Assembly (NCBI GenBank): GCA_963582065.1
Contig: CAUZRQ010000019.1
Span: 3,269-67,268 of the forward strand
Origin: UBA8437 sp963582065
GTDB lineage: Bacteria; Planctomycetota; Planctomycetia; Planctomycetales; Planctomycetaceae
Direction of reading: 5' to 3'
DNA: 64,000 nt
Under the pieces are notes generated by a model. The model did no database searches. It saw nothing but the letters and a program-made list of their open reading frames with translations, and was not told where the DNA came from. Below, in pieces: positions 34,120 to 43,672 of the stretch. A program made the translations under genes and the position numbers. How positions within the stretch are numbered: position 1 is the stretch's first letter; the number at the start of each line of letters is the position of its first letter.

Positions 34120-36138
34120 ATGATCGTCAGTTGGGAGTGGCTCGGCCAATACGTCGCGCTGGAGATGCCGATCGAAGAGCTGACGACCCGGTTGACGATG
34201 TCGGGCCTGAACCTGGAGGGGACCGACACGGTCGAAAGCGATACGGCGATCGACCTGGAGGTCACAAGCAACCGCCCCGATTGCCTGGGCCACATCGGCG
34301 TCGCCCGGGAAGTCTCGGTGCTGTACGACCTCCCGCTGAAATCACCCGACCCACAACCGCCCTGCATCGAACCGCAGATCTCGGATGTCACCTCGGTCGA
34401 GATCAGCTGCCCGGACCTGTGTCCGCGGTACACCGCCCGGGTCGTCCGTGGTGTCACCGTCGGACCCAGCCCCGACTGGCTCGTCCGGCGGCTCGCCACC
34501 CTCGGCATCGTCTCGATCAACAACATCGTCGACATCACCAACTACGTGCTGATGGAGACCGGCCAGCCGCTGCATGCCTTCGACTTCGACAAACTGGCCG
34601 AGGGCCGAATCGTCGTCCGACAGGCGGCCGCCGGCGAACAGCTCGAAGCGATCAACCACACCACCTACAAGCTGGCTCCCGGCATGTGCGTGATCGCCGA
34701 CGCCGAAAAACCGGTGGCACTGGCGGGAGTGATGGGGGGAGCCGAAACGGAAATCACCGAAACGACCAGCACGGTGCTGGTCGAAACCGCCGAATTCGCC
34801 CCGCTCTCGATCCGGAACACCGCCCGCAGCCTTTCCCTGTTCAGCGACTCGTCGTTTCGCTTCGAGCGAGGCATCGATCCGCATGCACTCGACACGACCA
34901 GCCGTCGTTGCTGCGAGTTGATTCTCGAACTCGCAGGTGGCGAACTGCTCGACGGGGTCATCTGGACCGGTGATCCACCCCCGGACGAACCGACCACCGT
35001 CTCGATCCGCTACGCGCAGGTCCCTCGCGTACTCGGCATCGACGTCCCGCCCGCCGACGTCGTCGCCATCCTCGAACAACTCGGGCTCAGCCGGGTCGCT
35101 GACTCCGACGACACCACTGCCACATTCGCCGTGCCCGGATGGCGTCGGGACCTGTCCCGGGAAATCGACCTGATCGAGGAAGTCGCCCGGATCTGGGGCT
35201 ACGACCGGATCCCCGAGGACAACCGCGTCCCGCTGACACTGTCTCAACCCACCCACCGGGACCTCGTCAGCAACACACTTCGCGAACTGCTCTGCGCCGC
35301 GGGCTTTCACGAGGCGATAACACTCTCGTTCGTCACCCGGGAACTGTTCGGCCTGTTCCGACCCGAACCCGACTGCGAACCCCTGTCGGTCGAGCACTCG
35401 TCACGGCGGCAGGAGAACCTGTTGCGGCAGAGCCTGGTGCCCAGCCTGCTGCAGTCTCGACGGGAAAACGAACGGCATGGAAGCTTCGGTGTCGACCTGT
35501 TCGAGATCGCCAACGTGTACCTGCAGGCCCATCCCGGAGCCGAGGGATCCGAGCCCACCCGGGTGACAGCCGTCAGCGGACGATCATTCGGGGAACTCAA
35601 GGGCGTGTGCGAGACGCTGGTCACTCACCTGGCTCCCCACGCAATACTGACAGCCAAGCCACTGGACGTTCCGGGGTTTGTCGACGGGCGCGGAGCCCGC
35701 CTGCTGCTCGACGGCATCGCCTGCGGCTGGCTTGGCGAATTGACCCGGGAGGCCACCGACCCCCTCGACCTCCGCGACGCGGTGACGATCGTCGAACTCG
35801 ACCTGGCCACCGTCGAGGCCGCAGTGGAGACAACCCGGCGGTTCAAGGAATTACCGCGGTTCCCGGCGATCGAACGTGATCTCAACTTCGTGCTCGACGA
35901 ACACGTCACCTGGGACGAGCTCGAATCGGCGGTCCGCGACAACGCCGGCCCCCTGCTCGACAGCATCTCCTTCGGCGGCCAGTACCGCGGTCAGCAGATT
36001 CCCGCCGACAAGAAGTCCTATGTCGTCACGATCGGATACCGCTCGGACGAACGCACGCTGACCAACGAGGAAATCGAGGAGGCCCAGGCCCGCGTCGTCG
36101 CCGCGTGCGAATCCGGCCTGGGTGCGAGCCAGAGATGA
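34120..36138 (+). CDS. pheT: Phenylalanyl-tRNA synthetase beta subunit, short form
   Basis: This is a 672-residue PheT. Segments seen are the N-terminal MIVSWEWLGQYV, DLEVTSNRPDCLGHIGVARE, the B3/B4 core (NIVDITNYVLMETGQPLHAF, VLALAGVMGG-type motif VALAGVMGGAETEI), FRFERGIDP, and the C-terminal anticodon-binding-like domain (FPAIERDLNFVLDE). The EMAP/tRNA-binding domain of ~110 residues that usually interrupts the N-terminal region is missing: LTMSGLNLEG leads within about 15 residues to DLEVTSNRPD. This short form is, to my knowledge, typical of some planctomycete-related groups. No pheS is adjacent. It overlaps the Dus gene by four bases. Confidence 0.93.
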   Translation: MIVSWEWLGQYVALEMPIEELTTRLTMSGLNLEGTDTVESDTAIDLEVTSNRPDCLGHIGVAREVSVLYDLPLKSPDPQPPCIEPQISDVTSVEISCPDLCPRYTARVVRGVTVGPSPDWLVRRLATLGIVSINNIVDITNYVLMETGQPLHAFDFDKLAEGRIVVRQAAAGEQLEAINHTTYKLAPGMCVIADAEKPVALAGVMGGAETEITETTSTVLVETAEFAPLSIRNTARSLSLFSDSSFRFERGIDPHALDTTSRRCCELILELAGGELLDGVIWTGDPPPDEPTTVSIRYAQVPRVLGIDVPPADVVAILEQLGLSRVADSDDTTATFAVPGWRRDLSREIDLIEEVARIWGYDRIPEDNRVPLTLSQPTHRDLVSNTLRELLCAAGFHEAITLSFVTRELFGLFRPEPDCEPLSVEHSSRRQENLLRQSLVPSLLQSRRENERHGSFGVDLFEIANVYLQAHPGAEGSEPTRVTAVSGRSFGELKGVCETLVTHLAPHAILTAKPLDVPGFVDGRGARLLLDGIACGWLGELTREATDPLDLRDAVTIVELDLATVEAAVETTRRFKELPRFPAIERDLNFVLDEHVTWDELESAVRDNAGPLLDSISFGGQYRGQQIPADKKSYVVTIGYRSDERTLTNEEIEEAQARVVAACESGLGASQR

Positions 36139-37208
36139 GTTCCGGCACCGGCAGAGCCGTCGACGTGGCACGACTGCATTTCGGCGACCTGTCGCTGGAA
36201 ACCCGCTACCTGCTCTCTCCCTTGGCCGGCTTCACCAACCTGCCATTCCGACGGATGATTCGTCGCGTGGGGGGGATCGGGCTGTGCACGACCGACCTGG
36301 TCAACGCCCGCAGCCTGCTGGCCCGCCGGCACAAGGCCCTCGAACTGGTACAAACCTGCCCGGACGATTCGCCTCTTGCGATCCAGATCTTCGGCAGCGA
36401 ATCCGAATTCGTCGCCGACGCGGCGAGGCTGCTGGAGGCGGAATTCGAGCTCGATTCGATCGACATCAACATGGGCTGCCCGGTGGCCAAGGTCGCCGGG
36501 CACGGCGCCGGCGCCGGGTTGATGCAACAGGCCGACAGGACGGTCGAACTTGTCCGAAGCGTCGTCGACGCGGTGTCGCTGCCGGTGACGATCAAGATGC
36601 GGCTGGGCTGGGACGAACGGTCGCTGACGGCTCCATGGTTTGCCCAGGCTTTCGAGGAAGTGGGGGTGGCCGCGATCGCGATCCACGGACGCACTCGGGA
36701 ACAGGGCTTCAGCGGCGGCGTCGACCTGGACGGCATCCGCCAGGTCGTCGAGTCGGTCGAGTCCATCCCGGTGATCGGCAACGGCGACATCCTGACCGTC
36801 GAGGACGCGGTGACGATGTTCAAGATCACCGGTTGCGACGGCATCTCGATTGGCCGCGGCGCACTGGCCAACCCGTGGATCTTCCGCCAACTGGTTCAAT
36901 GGGAACGGACCGGGCAATGGGATCCCCCCGGCAGTTTTGACGACCGGCTGCTGCTGCTGCTGGAGCAACTTGAGTTCCTGGTTGAGCAGAAGGGTGAACC
37001 GAAGGCCATCATCAGCTTCCGCAAGATGATCCACTGGTACCTGAAATCCATGCGAGTGCGTCCCGCCCTGCGGCACACTTTTCAGCAGGTGAGAACCCGC
37101 GAGGACTTCGATGAGGCGATCGAGAGGGTGCGGGCCGAGAATCACCCCGGACGTGACAGGGGGGAGATCCGGGTGCCGGTCCCGTCCGGACCCAACTCCC
37201 ATTGGTAA
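36135..37208 (+). CDS. tRNA-dihydrouridine synthase (DusB-like)
   Basis: This 357-residue FMN-dependent reductase makes dihydrouridine in tRNA. Motifs are LLSPLAGFTNLPFRRMIRR, INMGCPVAKVAGHGAGAGLM (catalytic Cys in MGCP), VTIKMRLGWDE, IAIHGRTREQGFSG and GNGDILTVEDA, with GRGALANPWIF binding the phosphate. Overall it is closest to the DusB class. The ATG at 36135 overlaps the pheT stop (ATGA); an in-frame upstream start at 36105 is unnecessary. Confidence 0.92.
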   Translation: MSSGTGRAVDVARLHFGDLSLETRYLLSPLAGFTNLPFRRMIRRVGGIGLCTTDLVNARSLLARRHKALELVQTCPDDSPLAIQIFGSESEFVADAARLLEAEFELDSIDINMGCPVAKVAGHGAGAGLMQQADRTVELVRSVVDAVSLPVTIKMRLGWDERSLTAPWFAQAFEEVGVAAIAIHGRTREQGFSGGVDLDGIRQVVESVESIPVIGNGDILTVEDAVTMFKITGCDGISIGRGALANPWIFRQLVQWERTGQWDPPGSFDDRLLLLLEQLEFLVEQKGEPKAIISFRKMIHWYLKSMRVRPALRHTFQQVRTREDFDEAIERVRAENHPGRDRGEIRVPVPSGPNSHW

Positions 37209-37220
37209 CCGACCGGCTCG

Positions 37221-38513
37221 TCAGGACGTCGGCTCCACCTCGCCTTGTCCCGGCTTGACCCGCAGTCGCCGCACACGTCGCTTGTCGGCGGATTCGACAC
37301 TGAACTGCCACTGACCCCAATCCAAGGTCTCGCCGGGGACGGGAATCCGCCCCAGCCGGGTGATCACGAAGCCGCCCAACGTGTCGTAGTCCTCGTCCTC
37401 GGGCAGCCCGTAACCGAAGCGTTCGTTGAGGTCGTCGATGTGAGCTCTGGCATCGACCTCTATCATTTCCGGCCCGATCGTCTTCACCAGGTCTTCGCCC
37501 CCCACGTCGTACTCGTCCTCGATCTCTCCGACGATTTCCTCGAGAACATCCTCCAGGGTGACCAGCCCGGCGACCCCGCCGTATTCATCGAGCACGATGG
37601 CCAAGTGGACCTGCTCGCGCTTGAGCGTTTCCAGCAGAGTGTCGATACCGGTCGTCTCGGGCACGTAGAACGGCTCGCGGATGATTTCGCGGAGTCCTCC
37701 CGGAGCTGAGGCGGTGTCGACCTGCAAGTGGCCGAGCAGATCCTTGGCGTAGAGGATACCGACGATGTCGTCGGTATTTTCTCCGACCACCGGCACACGG
37801 GTGTGGCCTGCCTCGAGCAACTGCCGCCGCGCGTCCTCCAGCGACGCGTCGGCCCTCAGGCAGATCATGTCCGTCCGAGGTGTCATCACTTCGGCCACGT
37901 CCTCGTCCCGCAGTTCCATCACGCGGTGAATCATCGCACGGGCGGCGCTTTCGATGCGGCCTCCTCGCTGCCCCTCATCGACCACGCTACGGATCTCGTC
38001 GCTCAATGCGGCCAGGTCGCCGGAGACCGGTTCGGGTCGACCGGCGATCCGATGGCAAAGGCGATCCAGTTGCCCGACGATCGTCGACACCGGGGCCAGG
38101 ACCAGTGTCAACAGCGAGAGGACTCGCCAACTGTGGACTAGGAACTGCTCCCCCCACACCCGCCCGACAGCCCATGGCAGAACCACCGTAGCCATCAGCA
38201 GGGCCAATGCCGCCGTAACGATCATTCCCACCTGCGACCAGCCCCCGGCACCGGCAGCCACCGGCAACCACCAGATGCCGAGTGACCCGGCAGCAATGAC
38301 CACGCTCAACGCGTACAGGCAGTTGACAGCCAGTTGCACCCGTTCCCTTCGGGCCAGGATGACCCCGAACAACTCGGGGCGACCCCGCTCGTGGCAGACC
38401 GCTTCAAGGCGACTGCGGGAAAACGCCCGCAAGCTGCTGTCGGCCACGGACGCCAGTGTCACCAGCGCCAGCAGGCCACACTCCGTCAGCAGCAAAGAGA
38501 GTTGTTCGTTCAC
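37221..38513 (-). CDS. CNNM/CorC-type membrane protein with CBS pair
   Basis: This 430-residue protein has a CNNM (DUF21) membrane domain of about four helices, a CBS pair (VMTPRTDMICLRADASLED...HTRVPVVGE, then a second CBS with VLDEYGGVAGLVTLEDVLEEI), and the C-terminal CorC/HlyC domain (DTLGGFVITRLGRIPVPGE). It likely takes part in Mg2+/Co2+ efflux or sensing. The GTG start overlaps the ybeY stop (GTGA). It is the last gene of the PhoH-PgpH-YbeY-CNNM group, a conserved bacterial arrangement. Confidence 0.9.
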   Translation of the reverse strand: MNEQLSLLLTECGLLALVTLASVADSSLRAFSRSRLEAVCHERGRPELFGVILARRERVQLAVNCLYALSVVIAAGSLGIWWLPVAAGAGGWSQVGMIVTAALALLMATVVLPWAVGRVWGEQFLVHSWRVLSLLTLVLAPVSTIVGQLDRLCHRIAGRPEPVSGDLAALSDEIRSVVDEGQRGGRIESAARAMIHRVMELRDEDVAEVMTPRTDMICLRADASLEDARRQLLEAGHTRVPVVGENTDDIVGILYAKDLLGHLQVDTASAPGGLREIIREPFYVPETTGIDTLLETLKREQVHLAIVLDEYGGVAGLVTLEDVLEEIVGEIEDEYDVGGEDLVKTIGPEMIEVDARAHIDDLNERFGYGLPEDEDYDTLGGFVITRLGRIPVPGETLDWGQWQFSVESADKRRVRRLRVKPGQGEVEPTS

Positions 38514-39040
38514 CCGTCGACCCTCGCCGTCACCTCTAGCACATCCAACAACTCGGCCTCACGACGACGCATCTGCTCCCGCTGAAGATCGTCGAGATCG
38601 ACGTAACCACACAGGTGCAACAGGCCGTGGACCAGGTACAGGATCACCTCCTCGGACGGGAGACTCCCCACCTCACCAGCCACCCGCACCGCGGTGTCTC
38701 CCCCGATGACCACCTCGCCACAGATCCTCCGCCCCGACCCCCGACGTGCCTCGACCGGTCCCGTCCAGGCTTCGAGGCTGTCACCTTCGAGCGGAAAGGT
38801 AAGCACATCGGTTGGACCTTCGATCTGAAGGAAATCCACGTGCAGCCTCGACATCTCGACGTCGTCGACAACCGCCACGCTGATCTCGGCGTGTTCGACC
38901 CCTTCGTCTCGAAGCACGTACCCGGCCACCTCGGCCAGTCGTTTTTCACTGGCGGCAGAGCCTTCGGTGCGATCTACCACGTCAATCTTCCATTCCGATC
39001 CAGCCAGGGCACCGTCACCGGGTTCGAGTTCCTCGTTCAC
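38510..39040 (-). CDS. ybeY: Endoribonuclease YbeY (rRNA maturation factor)
   Basis: This 176-residue metalloprotein has the YbeY zinc site LVHGLLHLCGYVDLDD (H-x3-H pattern; the usual D-H after Gly-Tyr is V-D-L-D-D). Around residues 60-75 the family strand SVAVVDDVEMSRLH and the block GPTDVLTFPLE are present. It acts in 16S rRNA 3' processing and ribosome quality control. The last His of the H-x3-H-x5-H site is replaced by Asp, so zinc ligation may be altered. The GTG start overlaps the PgpH gene stop. Confidence 0.87.
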   Translation of the reverse strand: MNEELEPGDGALAGSEWKIDVVDRTEGSAASEKRLAEVAGYVLRDEGVEHAEISVAVVDDVEMSRLHVDFLQIEGPTDVLTFPLEGDSLEAWTGPVEARRGSGRRICGEVVIGGDTAVRVAGEVGSLPSEEVILYLVHGLLHLCGYVDLDDLQREQMRRREAELLDVLEVTARVDG

Positions 39041-40698
39041 GCTGAGGCCGTCCGTTGCTCGGGGTAGGTCACTCGTCCGTGATAGATTCCGATCAACGAT
39101 TTTGTCAAAGACTCCTCGACCACGCGGAGATCGCTGAGTGTCAGACCACTCTCGTCAAACTGCCCGTCAAGCAGCCGCTTGTGCGTCAGGTCATGCACGA
39201 GCTCTTCGAGTCGCTTCGGAGTCGGCTCGGCCATCGGCCGGCTGGCACTCTCGACCGCATCGGCCAGCATCATCACTCCGCCCTCCCGGGTCTTCGGTCG
39301 AGGTCCGGGATACCGGAAGGACGACTCGACCGGGTCGGCGCGATCGTCGGGTTCGTCCTCGGCCTGACGCTGAGCCTGGTCGTAGAAATATTCGACCCGT
39401 GTCGTCCCGTGGTGCTGCTCGATGAGGTCGATCAACGGCTGTGGCAGGTTGTGCTGCCGAGCCAGTTCGACACCGTCCTTGACGTGGCCGATGATGATCA
39501 ACGTGCTCATCGCGGGAGCCAGCTGTTCGTGTCGACCCCGAGTCTCGGCAGTCGTGTTCTCGACGAAATACTCGGGCTTGAGCATCTTGCCGATGTCGTG
39601 GAAGTAGGCAGCAACCCGGACCAACAGCCCGTTGGCCCCGATGCGATCGGCGGCCGCCTCGCCGATGGCCCCGACGATAAACGAGTGGTTGTACGTGCCG
39701 GGAGCCCGCTGGACCAGTTCCTGCAGCAGCGGGTGCGAAGCATCACCCATCTCGAGCAGGCTGATGTCGGTGACCACCCCGAACAACGACTCGATGAACG
39801 GCAGACTGCCAGCGACCAGGTACCCGGCCACCAGGCACCACAGAAAGCCCCTCAACAAAGGCCACAGCTCGGCGGTGTCGAACAGCACCCCGGCGGACTC
39901 CGACGAGGTGATCGCCAGCGTGCCCCATTCAACCAGCACGAAGACGACCCCCGACCAGAACCCCACCGTGATCAATGTCGATCGCGAAGAGACACGTGTG
40001 AGCGGAAGAATGGCACTGACCGAGACCGACAGCAACACGACGAAGTGGCCGATCTCGACGACCGTCGAAAGGGTCAGCAGCAACGAGAGTGTCAGGGCGG
40101 TCAGGATGGCCACGACCTGGTCCCAGGCGATCGCGAAGATCACCACTGTCACGAGCAGTGGAATGATCTCGGCACGCCAGGGATCGACCGAGAGCAGTCG
40201 GCCGAAAGCGACGGCCAGGACCAGGGTCAACAGGTAGACACCCAGGCGTCCGACGTGGCCCACCAGCGCAGGCCGGGCCCGGGCCAGCCAGATGCCGTTC
40301 AGTGTCAGCAGCACGACCAGCAGTACGACCACCGTGGCACCTCGAACCACGTGGTCGGTGGTCGAGAATTGTCGATCGGCGTGGATCTGCTCGATCCGCA
40401 CCAGCGTCCCCGCATCGATCGTCCCACCCGGTTCGACCAGCCTGCCGGACGCGGTGGCCGCCGGATCGACGAGTCCCTCTGCCGGCCGGTCGCCGACCCG
40501 CCAGGCCTGGGGTGGTTCCCAACCCTCGACGACGATCAGCATCGCCGCGACTGCCGCCAGGCACATCAGCAACCGCAACCGGACACTCCGATTGGCCAGT
40601 GTCCCGCGCAGCCAGCCGCCCAGCGACATCGCACCACCGATCTCGGCGGTACGGGGGATGCGGGTTGCCCGCGACGTTTTTTGTCCGAACCACGACAT
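39037..40698 (-). CDS. 7TM-HD-domain phosphohydrolase, PgpH/YqfF type (c-di-AMP phosphodiesterase family)
   Basis: This is a 553-residue protein. It has one N-terminal helix (VRLRLLMCLAAVAAMLIVVE), a short extracytoplasmic part, about seven membrane helices (residues ~120-330), then an HD domain: APGTYNHSFIVGAIGE, VAAYFHDIGKMLKPEYF (HD pair) and IEQHHGTTRVEYFY. In Firmicutes the family degrades cyclic di-AMP. Its extracytoplasmic domain is shorter than in Bacillus PgpH. The ATG at 40698 has AAGGG 7 bases upstream; a TTG two codons earlier is weaker. It lies between phoH and ybeY. Confidence 0.9.
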   Translation of the reverse strand: MSWFGQKTSRATRIPRTAEIGGAMSLGGWLRGTLANRSVRLRLLMCLAAVAAMLIVVEGWEPPQAWRVGDRPAEGLVDPAATASGRLVEPGGTIDAGTLVRIEQIHADRQFSTTDHVVRGATVVVLLVVLLTLNGIWLARARPALVGHVGRLGVYLLTLVLAVAFGRLLSVDPWRAEIIPLLVTVVIFAIAWDQVVAILTALTLSLLLTLSTVVEIGHFVVLLSVSVSAILPLTRVSSRSTLITVGFWSGVVFVLVEWGTLAITSSESAGVLFDTAELWPLLRGFLWCLVAGYLVAGSLPFIESLFGVVTDISLLEMGDASHPLLQELVQRAPGTYNHSFIVGAIGEAAADRIGANGLLVRVAAYFHDIGKMLKPEYFVENTTAETRGRHEQLAPAMSTLIIIGHVKDGVELARQHNLPQPLIDLIEQHHGTTRVEYFYDQAQRQAEDEPDDRADPVESSFRYPGPRPKTREGGVMMLADAVESASRPMAEPTPKRLEELVHDLTHKRLLDGQFDESGLTLSDLRVVEESLTKSLIGIYHGRVTYPEQRTASA

Positions 40699-40728
40699 TC
40701 TCAAGCCCTTGGCTGATCCTTGTCCGGA

Positions 40729-41706
40729 TCACCGTGCGTTCGATGGTCTCTTTGTGTAGGCCTTGACAATTTCGCTGACCAGCCGGTGTCGCACGATGTC
40801 CCGCCCCCCCAGGCGGACCACGTCGACGCCGTCGATCGACGTCAGTCGCTTGATCGCATCGGGAAGTCCACCGGCAAGATGGTCGGGGAGATCAACCTGT
40901 GTGATGTCGCCGCTCACGACGATCTTCGACCCCTGGCCCATCCGCGTCAGAAACATCTGCATCTGGGTCCGCGTGGCGTTCTGGGCCTCGTCGAGAATGA
41001 TGAAGGTCTCGTTGAGCGTGCGGCCGCGCATGAAGGCCAGTGGCACGATCTCGATCACGTCGTGTTCGATGTACCGCTTGACCTGGTCGTAGCTGAGAAT
41101 CTCGGCCAGCGCGTCGAGCAGGGGTCGGAGGTACGGGTTGACCTTGGCCGTCACGTCACCCGGCAGGAAACCCAGTTTCTCGCCCGCCTCGACCGCCGGA
41201 CGAACCAGCACGATCTTGCGGACCAGCTCCGATCTCAGCGCCGATAGCGCCATGGCAACGGCCAGATAGGTCTTGCCGCTGCCGGCCGGTCCGGTGCAGA
41301 AAACCAGGTCGTTGCGAAGAATCGCGTCGACATACGCCCCCTGCCCGGGTGTCTTGGGATGAACGTCCTTGGCTGATTCGAACAGTTCGATCCGGGACCG
41401 CCCGTCCCCGCGAGGATCGCTCGCCGCAACGTCCGGCAAGGAGATCGACTCGCCGACCTGCCCGATGGCCTTCAGCACGTCGTCTGCTCGCAGCTCCCCG
41501 GTCACGCCGATCACCTCCCGCAGCCGACGAATCACCGCGACCCCCTGGTCGACCGACTCGCGGTCACCCTGGATCTTCAGCGTGTCGTCGCGGATGACAA
41601 CGTCAACCCCGACCGAATCCCGCACGCGGCGCAGGTGCTCGTCTCGGGCCCCCAGGAGCGTTCGTATCTCCTCGGGATCATCGAACGGAATAGTCGCTTC
41701 GGACAT
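40729..41706 (-). CDS. phoH: PhoH-family ATPase (YbeZ-like)
   Basis: This is a 325-residue protein with an N-terminal KH-like region (~residues 20-80), then a P-loop ATPase: Walker A CTGPAGSGKTYLA, Walker B TFIILDEAQNATRTQM, and SGDITQVDLPDH. YbeZ-type PhoH proteins act with YbeY in rRNA maturation. It is the first gene of the block running through pgpH, ybeY and the CNNM gene, 30 bases before pgpH. The ATG at 41706 begins MSEATIPFDDPEEI. An inverted repeat just upstream may regulate it. Confidence 0.93.
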   Translation of the reverse strand: MSEATIPFDDPEEIRTLLGARDEHLRRVRDSVGVDVVIRDDTLKIQGDRESVDQGVAVIRRLREVIGVTGELRADDVLKAIGQVGESISLPDVAASDPRGDGRSRIELFESAKDVHPKTPGQGAYVDAILRNDLVFCTGPAGSGKTYLAVAMALSALRSELVRKIVLVRPAVEAGEKLGFLPGDVTAKVNPYLRPLLDALAEILSYDQVKRYIEHDVIEIVPLAFMRGRTLNETFIILDEAQNATRTQMQMFLTRMGQGSKIVVSGDITQVDLPDHLAGGLPDAIKRLTSIDGVDVVRLGGRDIVRHRLVSEIVKAYTKRPSNAR

Positions 41707-42022
41707 GCCGACGGCCCGTCAAGCAGGGCCGTATCCGGTGCGGAGTTGCCAGGCCGGAGCCCCGAGCCCCGACACGCCTGAATTCTAACCGGGGCATAAC
41801 CCCAGAGGAAGCCCCTGCCCACGCGGTTGATCCCACTCGGACTGCGGTCCCGTTCTGGTGTTCCACCTTTGACGATTCTGATGGAGTTTCTCAAGAGAGG
41901 ACCTCTAGGGAGTCGAAAAGACGAACTGGGTGTTCCGGCTGCAACGGCTGACACGGTCCCGCACCAGGAGACGATCCGCCAGCCGTCTCCAGTCTCTCCT
42001 GCACAAAACCCCGGATCCCGCC
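41707..42022. other. 316-base intergenic region between phoH and the ExeA-like gene, with two inverted repeats
   Basis: No gene is supported here. ACGGCCC (41711-41717) and GGGCCGT (41726-41732) form a perfect 7-bp inverted repeat with an 8-base loop, 4 bases upstream of the phoH start, so it would sit in the phoH 5' UTR near its ribosome site. GGGGCATAACCCC at 41791-41803 forms a 4-bp hairpin with a 5-base loop. Promoters for both divergent genes probably lie between, but I cannot place the boxes with confidence. Confidence 0.45.
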
Positions 42023-43225
42023 ATGTACCAGACATTCTACGACTTAGCTCGCCCGCCCTTCCCGGCATCCCCCGATCCTGCGTCGTTGGTGATCTACGGC
42101 GACCTGGGCACCCAGTTGGGCGAACTGGCCGGCTGCCTCACCTCCGGACAGGGGATCGCCGTGCTGACCGGTCCCCCGGGATCGGGAAAGACCCTCTGCA
42201 CCCTGGCGATGACCCGTGATCTGACCAGTTCGCTGGTCGGCATCTGCCTGAGGACCGGGCAGTTCAATCAGTCTCGAGAACTGCTCAAGGCGATCCTCCA
42301 CGGACTCGGACAACCCTACCGCCGTCAAGATGACCAGGACCTCCGGCTCGCCGTCGCCGACGCGATCCTCAGCCTGCCTTCAGCCACCAAAGGTGTGCTG
42401 CTGGCTGTCGATGAGGCGCACCGTCTCGGACTGCCGGTCCTCGAAGAACTCCGCGGCCTGACGAATCTCGACGAGAATGGCCGACCCCTGGTCCGCCTGC
42501 TGCTGACCGGACAGTGTGAACTCGAAGAAACACTCGCCGATCCGCAACTCGACGGGCTTTACCAACGGGTCCGCGGACAGGCCAGGCTGCAGCCGTTGAC
42601 TCGGGCCCAGTCGCAGGACTACCTGAAGTCGCGGATCCGGTTTGCCGGCGGAGACCCCGACTCGGTGATGACCGCCGAGGCAATCGAACTGCTGGCGATC
42701 GTCTGCGACGGATCACCCCGTTGCCTCAACCACCTGGCCGACTCGAGTCTCCAACTCGGAGCCCGGACAGCCACGCGACCGATCACCCGCGCCGAAGTGC
42801 TCGATGCACTCACCGAATCTCGACAACTGCCGTTGCGGTTCATCGAACCGGTTCGTCCCGGTGTCGACAGCACCCCGCCGCCAACCGCCACCGGGCCGGT
42901 CGAATTGACCAAGACCGACGACGGTTTCTGTGCCGTCGAGGTCGGTGCAGGTGCCGGGGCAACAGACGGATCGCCCGTTGCGGACACGGCCTCGAAAACC
43001 GACAGCGTCGCCTGGGACCTGGCTGCCACGTCGAGCAGCGAAATCGACGACGAGCATCCCGATCCGGCGACCGAGAAAACCGTCGACGTCACGGCATTCG
43101 ACGTCGTGCTTCCCGAGGCCAACGCGGCTCACGGCAACCACGACCAGCCTCGGCCACACATGGGACTCTTCTCCCGCCTGCGCCGAGCCGCCAGCCGCTC
43201 GACCGACGAGACCACGGCCGACTAG
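42023..43225 (+). CDS. ExeA-like AAA ATPase
   Basis: This 400-residue protein starts MYQTFYDLARPPFPASPDP, the standard ExeA/GspA N-terminus. Walker A is TGPPGSGKTLC, Walker B is VLLAVDEAHRL, and the arginine-sensor region is in ICDGSPRCLNHL-type sequence (VCDGSPRCLNHLADSS). The AAA core ends near residue 275. The remaining ~125 residues are Pro/Thr/Asp-rich and of low complexity, with a basic end (LFSRLRRAASRS). ExeA proteins energise secretion or pilus assembly, but no partner gene is adjacent. The ATG at 42023 is preferred over a frame open to 41930. Confidence 0.82.
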   Translation: MYQTFYDLARPPFPASPDPASLVIYGDLGTQLGELAGCLTSGQGIAVLTGPPGSGKTLCTLAMTRDLTSSLVGICLRTGQFNQSRELLKAILHGLGQPYRRQDDQDLRLAVADAILSLPSATKGVLLAVDEAHRLGLPVLEELRGLTNLDENGRPLVRLLLTGQCELEETLADPQLDGLYQRVRGQARLQPLTRAQSQDYLKSRIRFAGGDPDSVMTAEAIELLAIVCDGSPRCLNHLADSSLQLGARTATRPITRAEVLDALTESRQLPLRFIEPVRPGVDSTPPPTATGPVELTKTDDGFCAVEVGAGAGATDGSPVADTASKTDSVAWDLAATSSSEIDDEHPDPATEKTVDVTAFDVVLPEANAAHGNHDQPRPHMGLFSRLRRAASRSTDETTAD

Positions 43226-43459
43226 CCGACTGCTTTGTCGTCGTGACGAAGATTTCCTGGGAGACTCAATCTGACGGTGCGCGCCCCGCCGGTTCGGCCA
43301 CCAAGCCGGCTCATGGACCAAATCAAAGAAAAGATGAAATGGACGGGTGTGATCTCTTGAAGCAATCCCCCGGAACGATACGATCTTCGCTTAAACGGCA
43401 GGCTGCTCGGCCGATGGCTGCTGCCGCCGGCCAGAACCGAATGAAGATGAAGAACTGAA

Positions 43460-43588
43460 ATGAGTCCAATCCAGCAGGTTTACGGCAGCTCTCCTTTTCA
43501 ACCACTCGTCGAGCACGCTGGCAAGGTCCAGGAGTGCGTCGAGTTGCTTCCTCTGTTGGTCGAGGCGCTGGTCACCGCCCGTGGCTAG
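43460..43588 (+). pseudogene. N-terminal fragment of a DUF47 (PhoU-like) Pit accessory protein
   Basis: The frame from ATG 43460 to TAG 43588 gives 42 residues: a start MSPIQQVYGSSPFQPLVE followed by HAGKVQECVELLPLL. This matches the beginning of DUF47/PhoU-like proteins (about 200 residues) that are encoded next to PiT phosphate permeases. It stops where the next helix should continue. What remains is a truncated gene. The flanking 43226-43459 and 43589-43672 hold no other gene that I can support. Confidence 0.6.
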
Positions 43589-43672
43589 AATCCGGCCTTT
43601 AGTTCGTAAACTGCGGCAGATATTTGAAATAACGACTTTTTTGACTCCAGGAAGTTAGACAGAGGAGTGGGT

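Noticed and set aside
39055..40716. 553-codon open frame on the + strand
   Set aside because: It is antisense to the PgpH-type gene, which has membrane helices and an intact HD motif.
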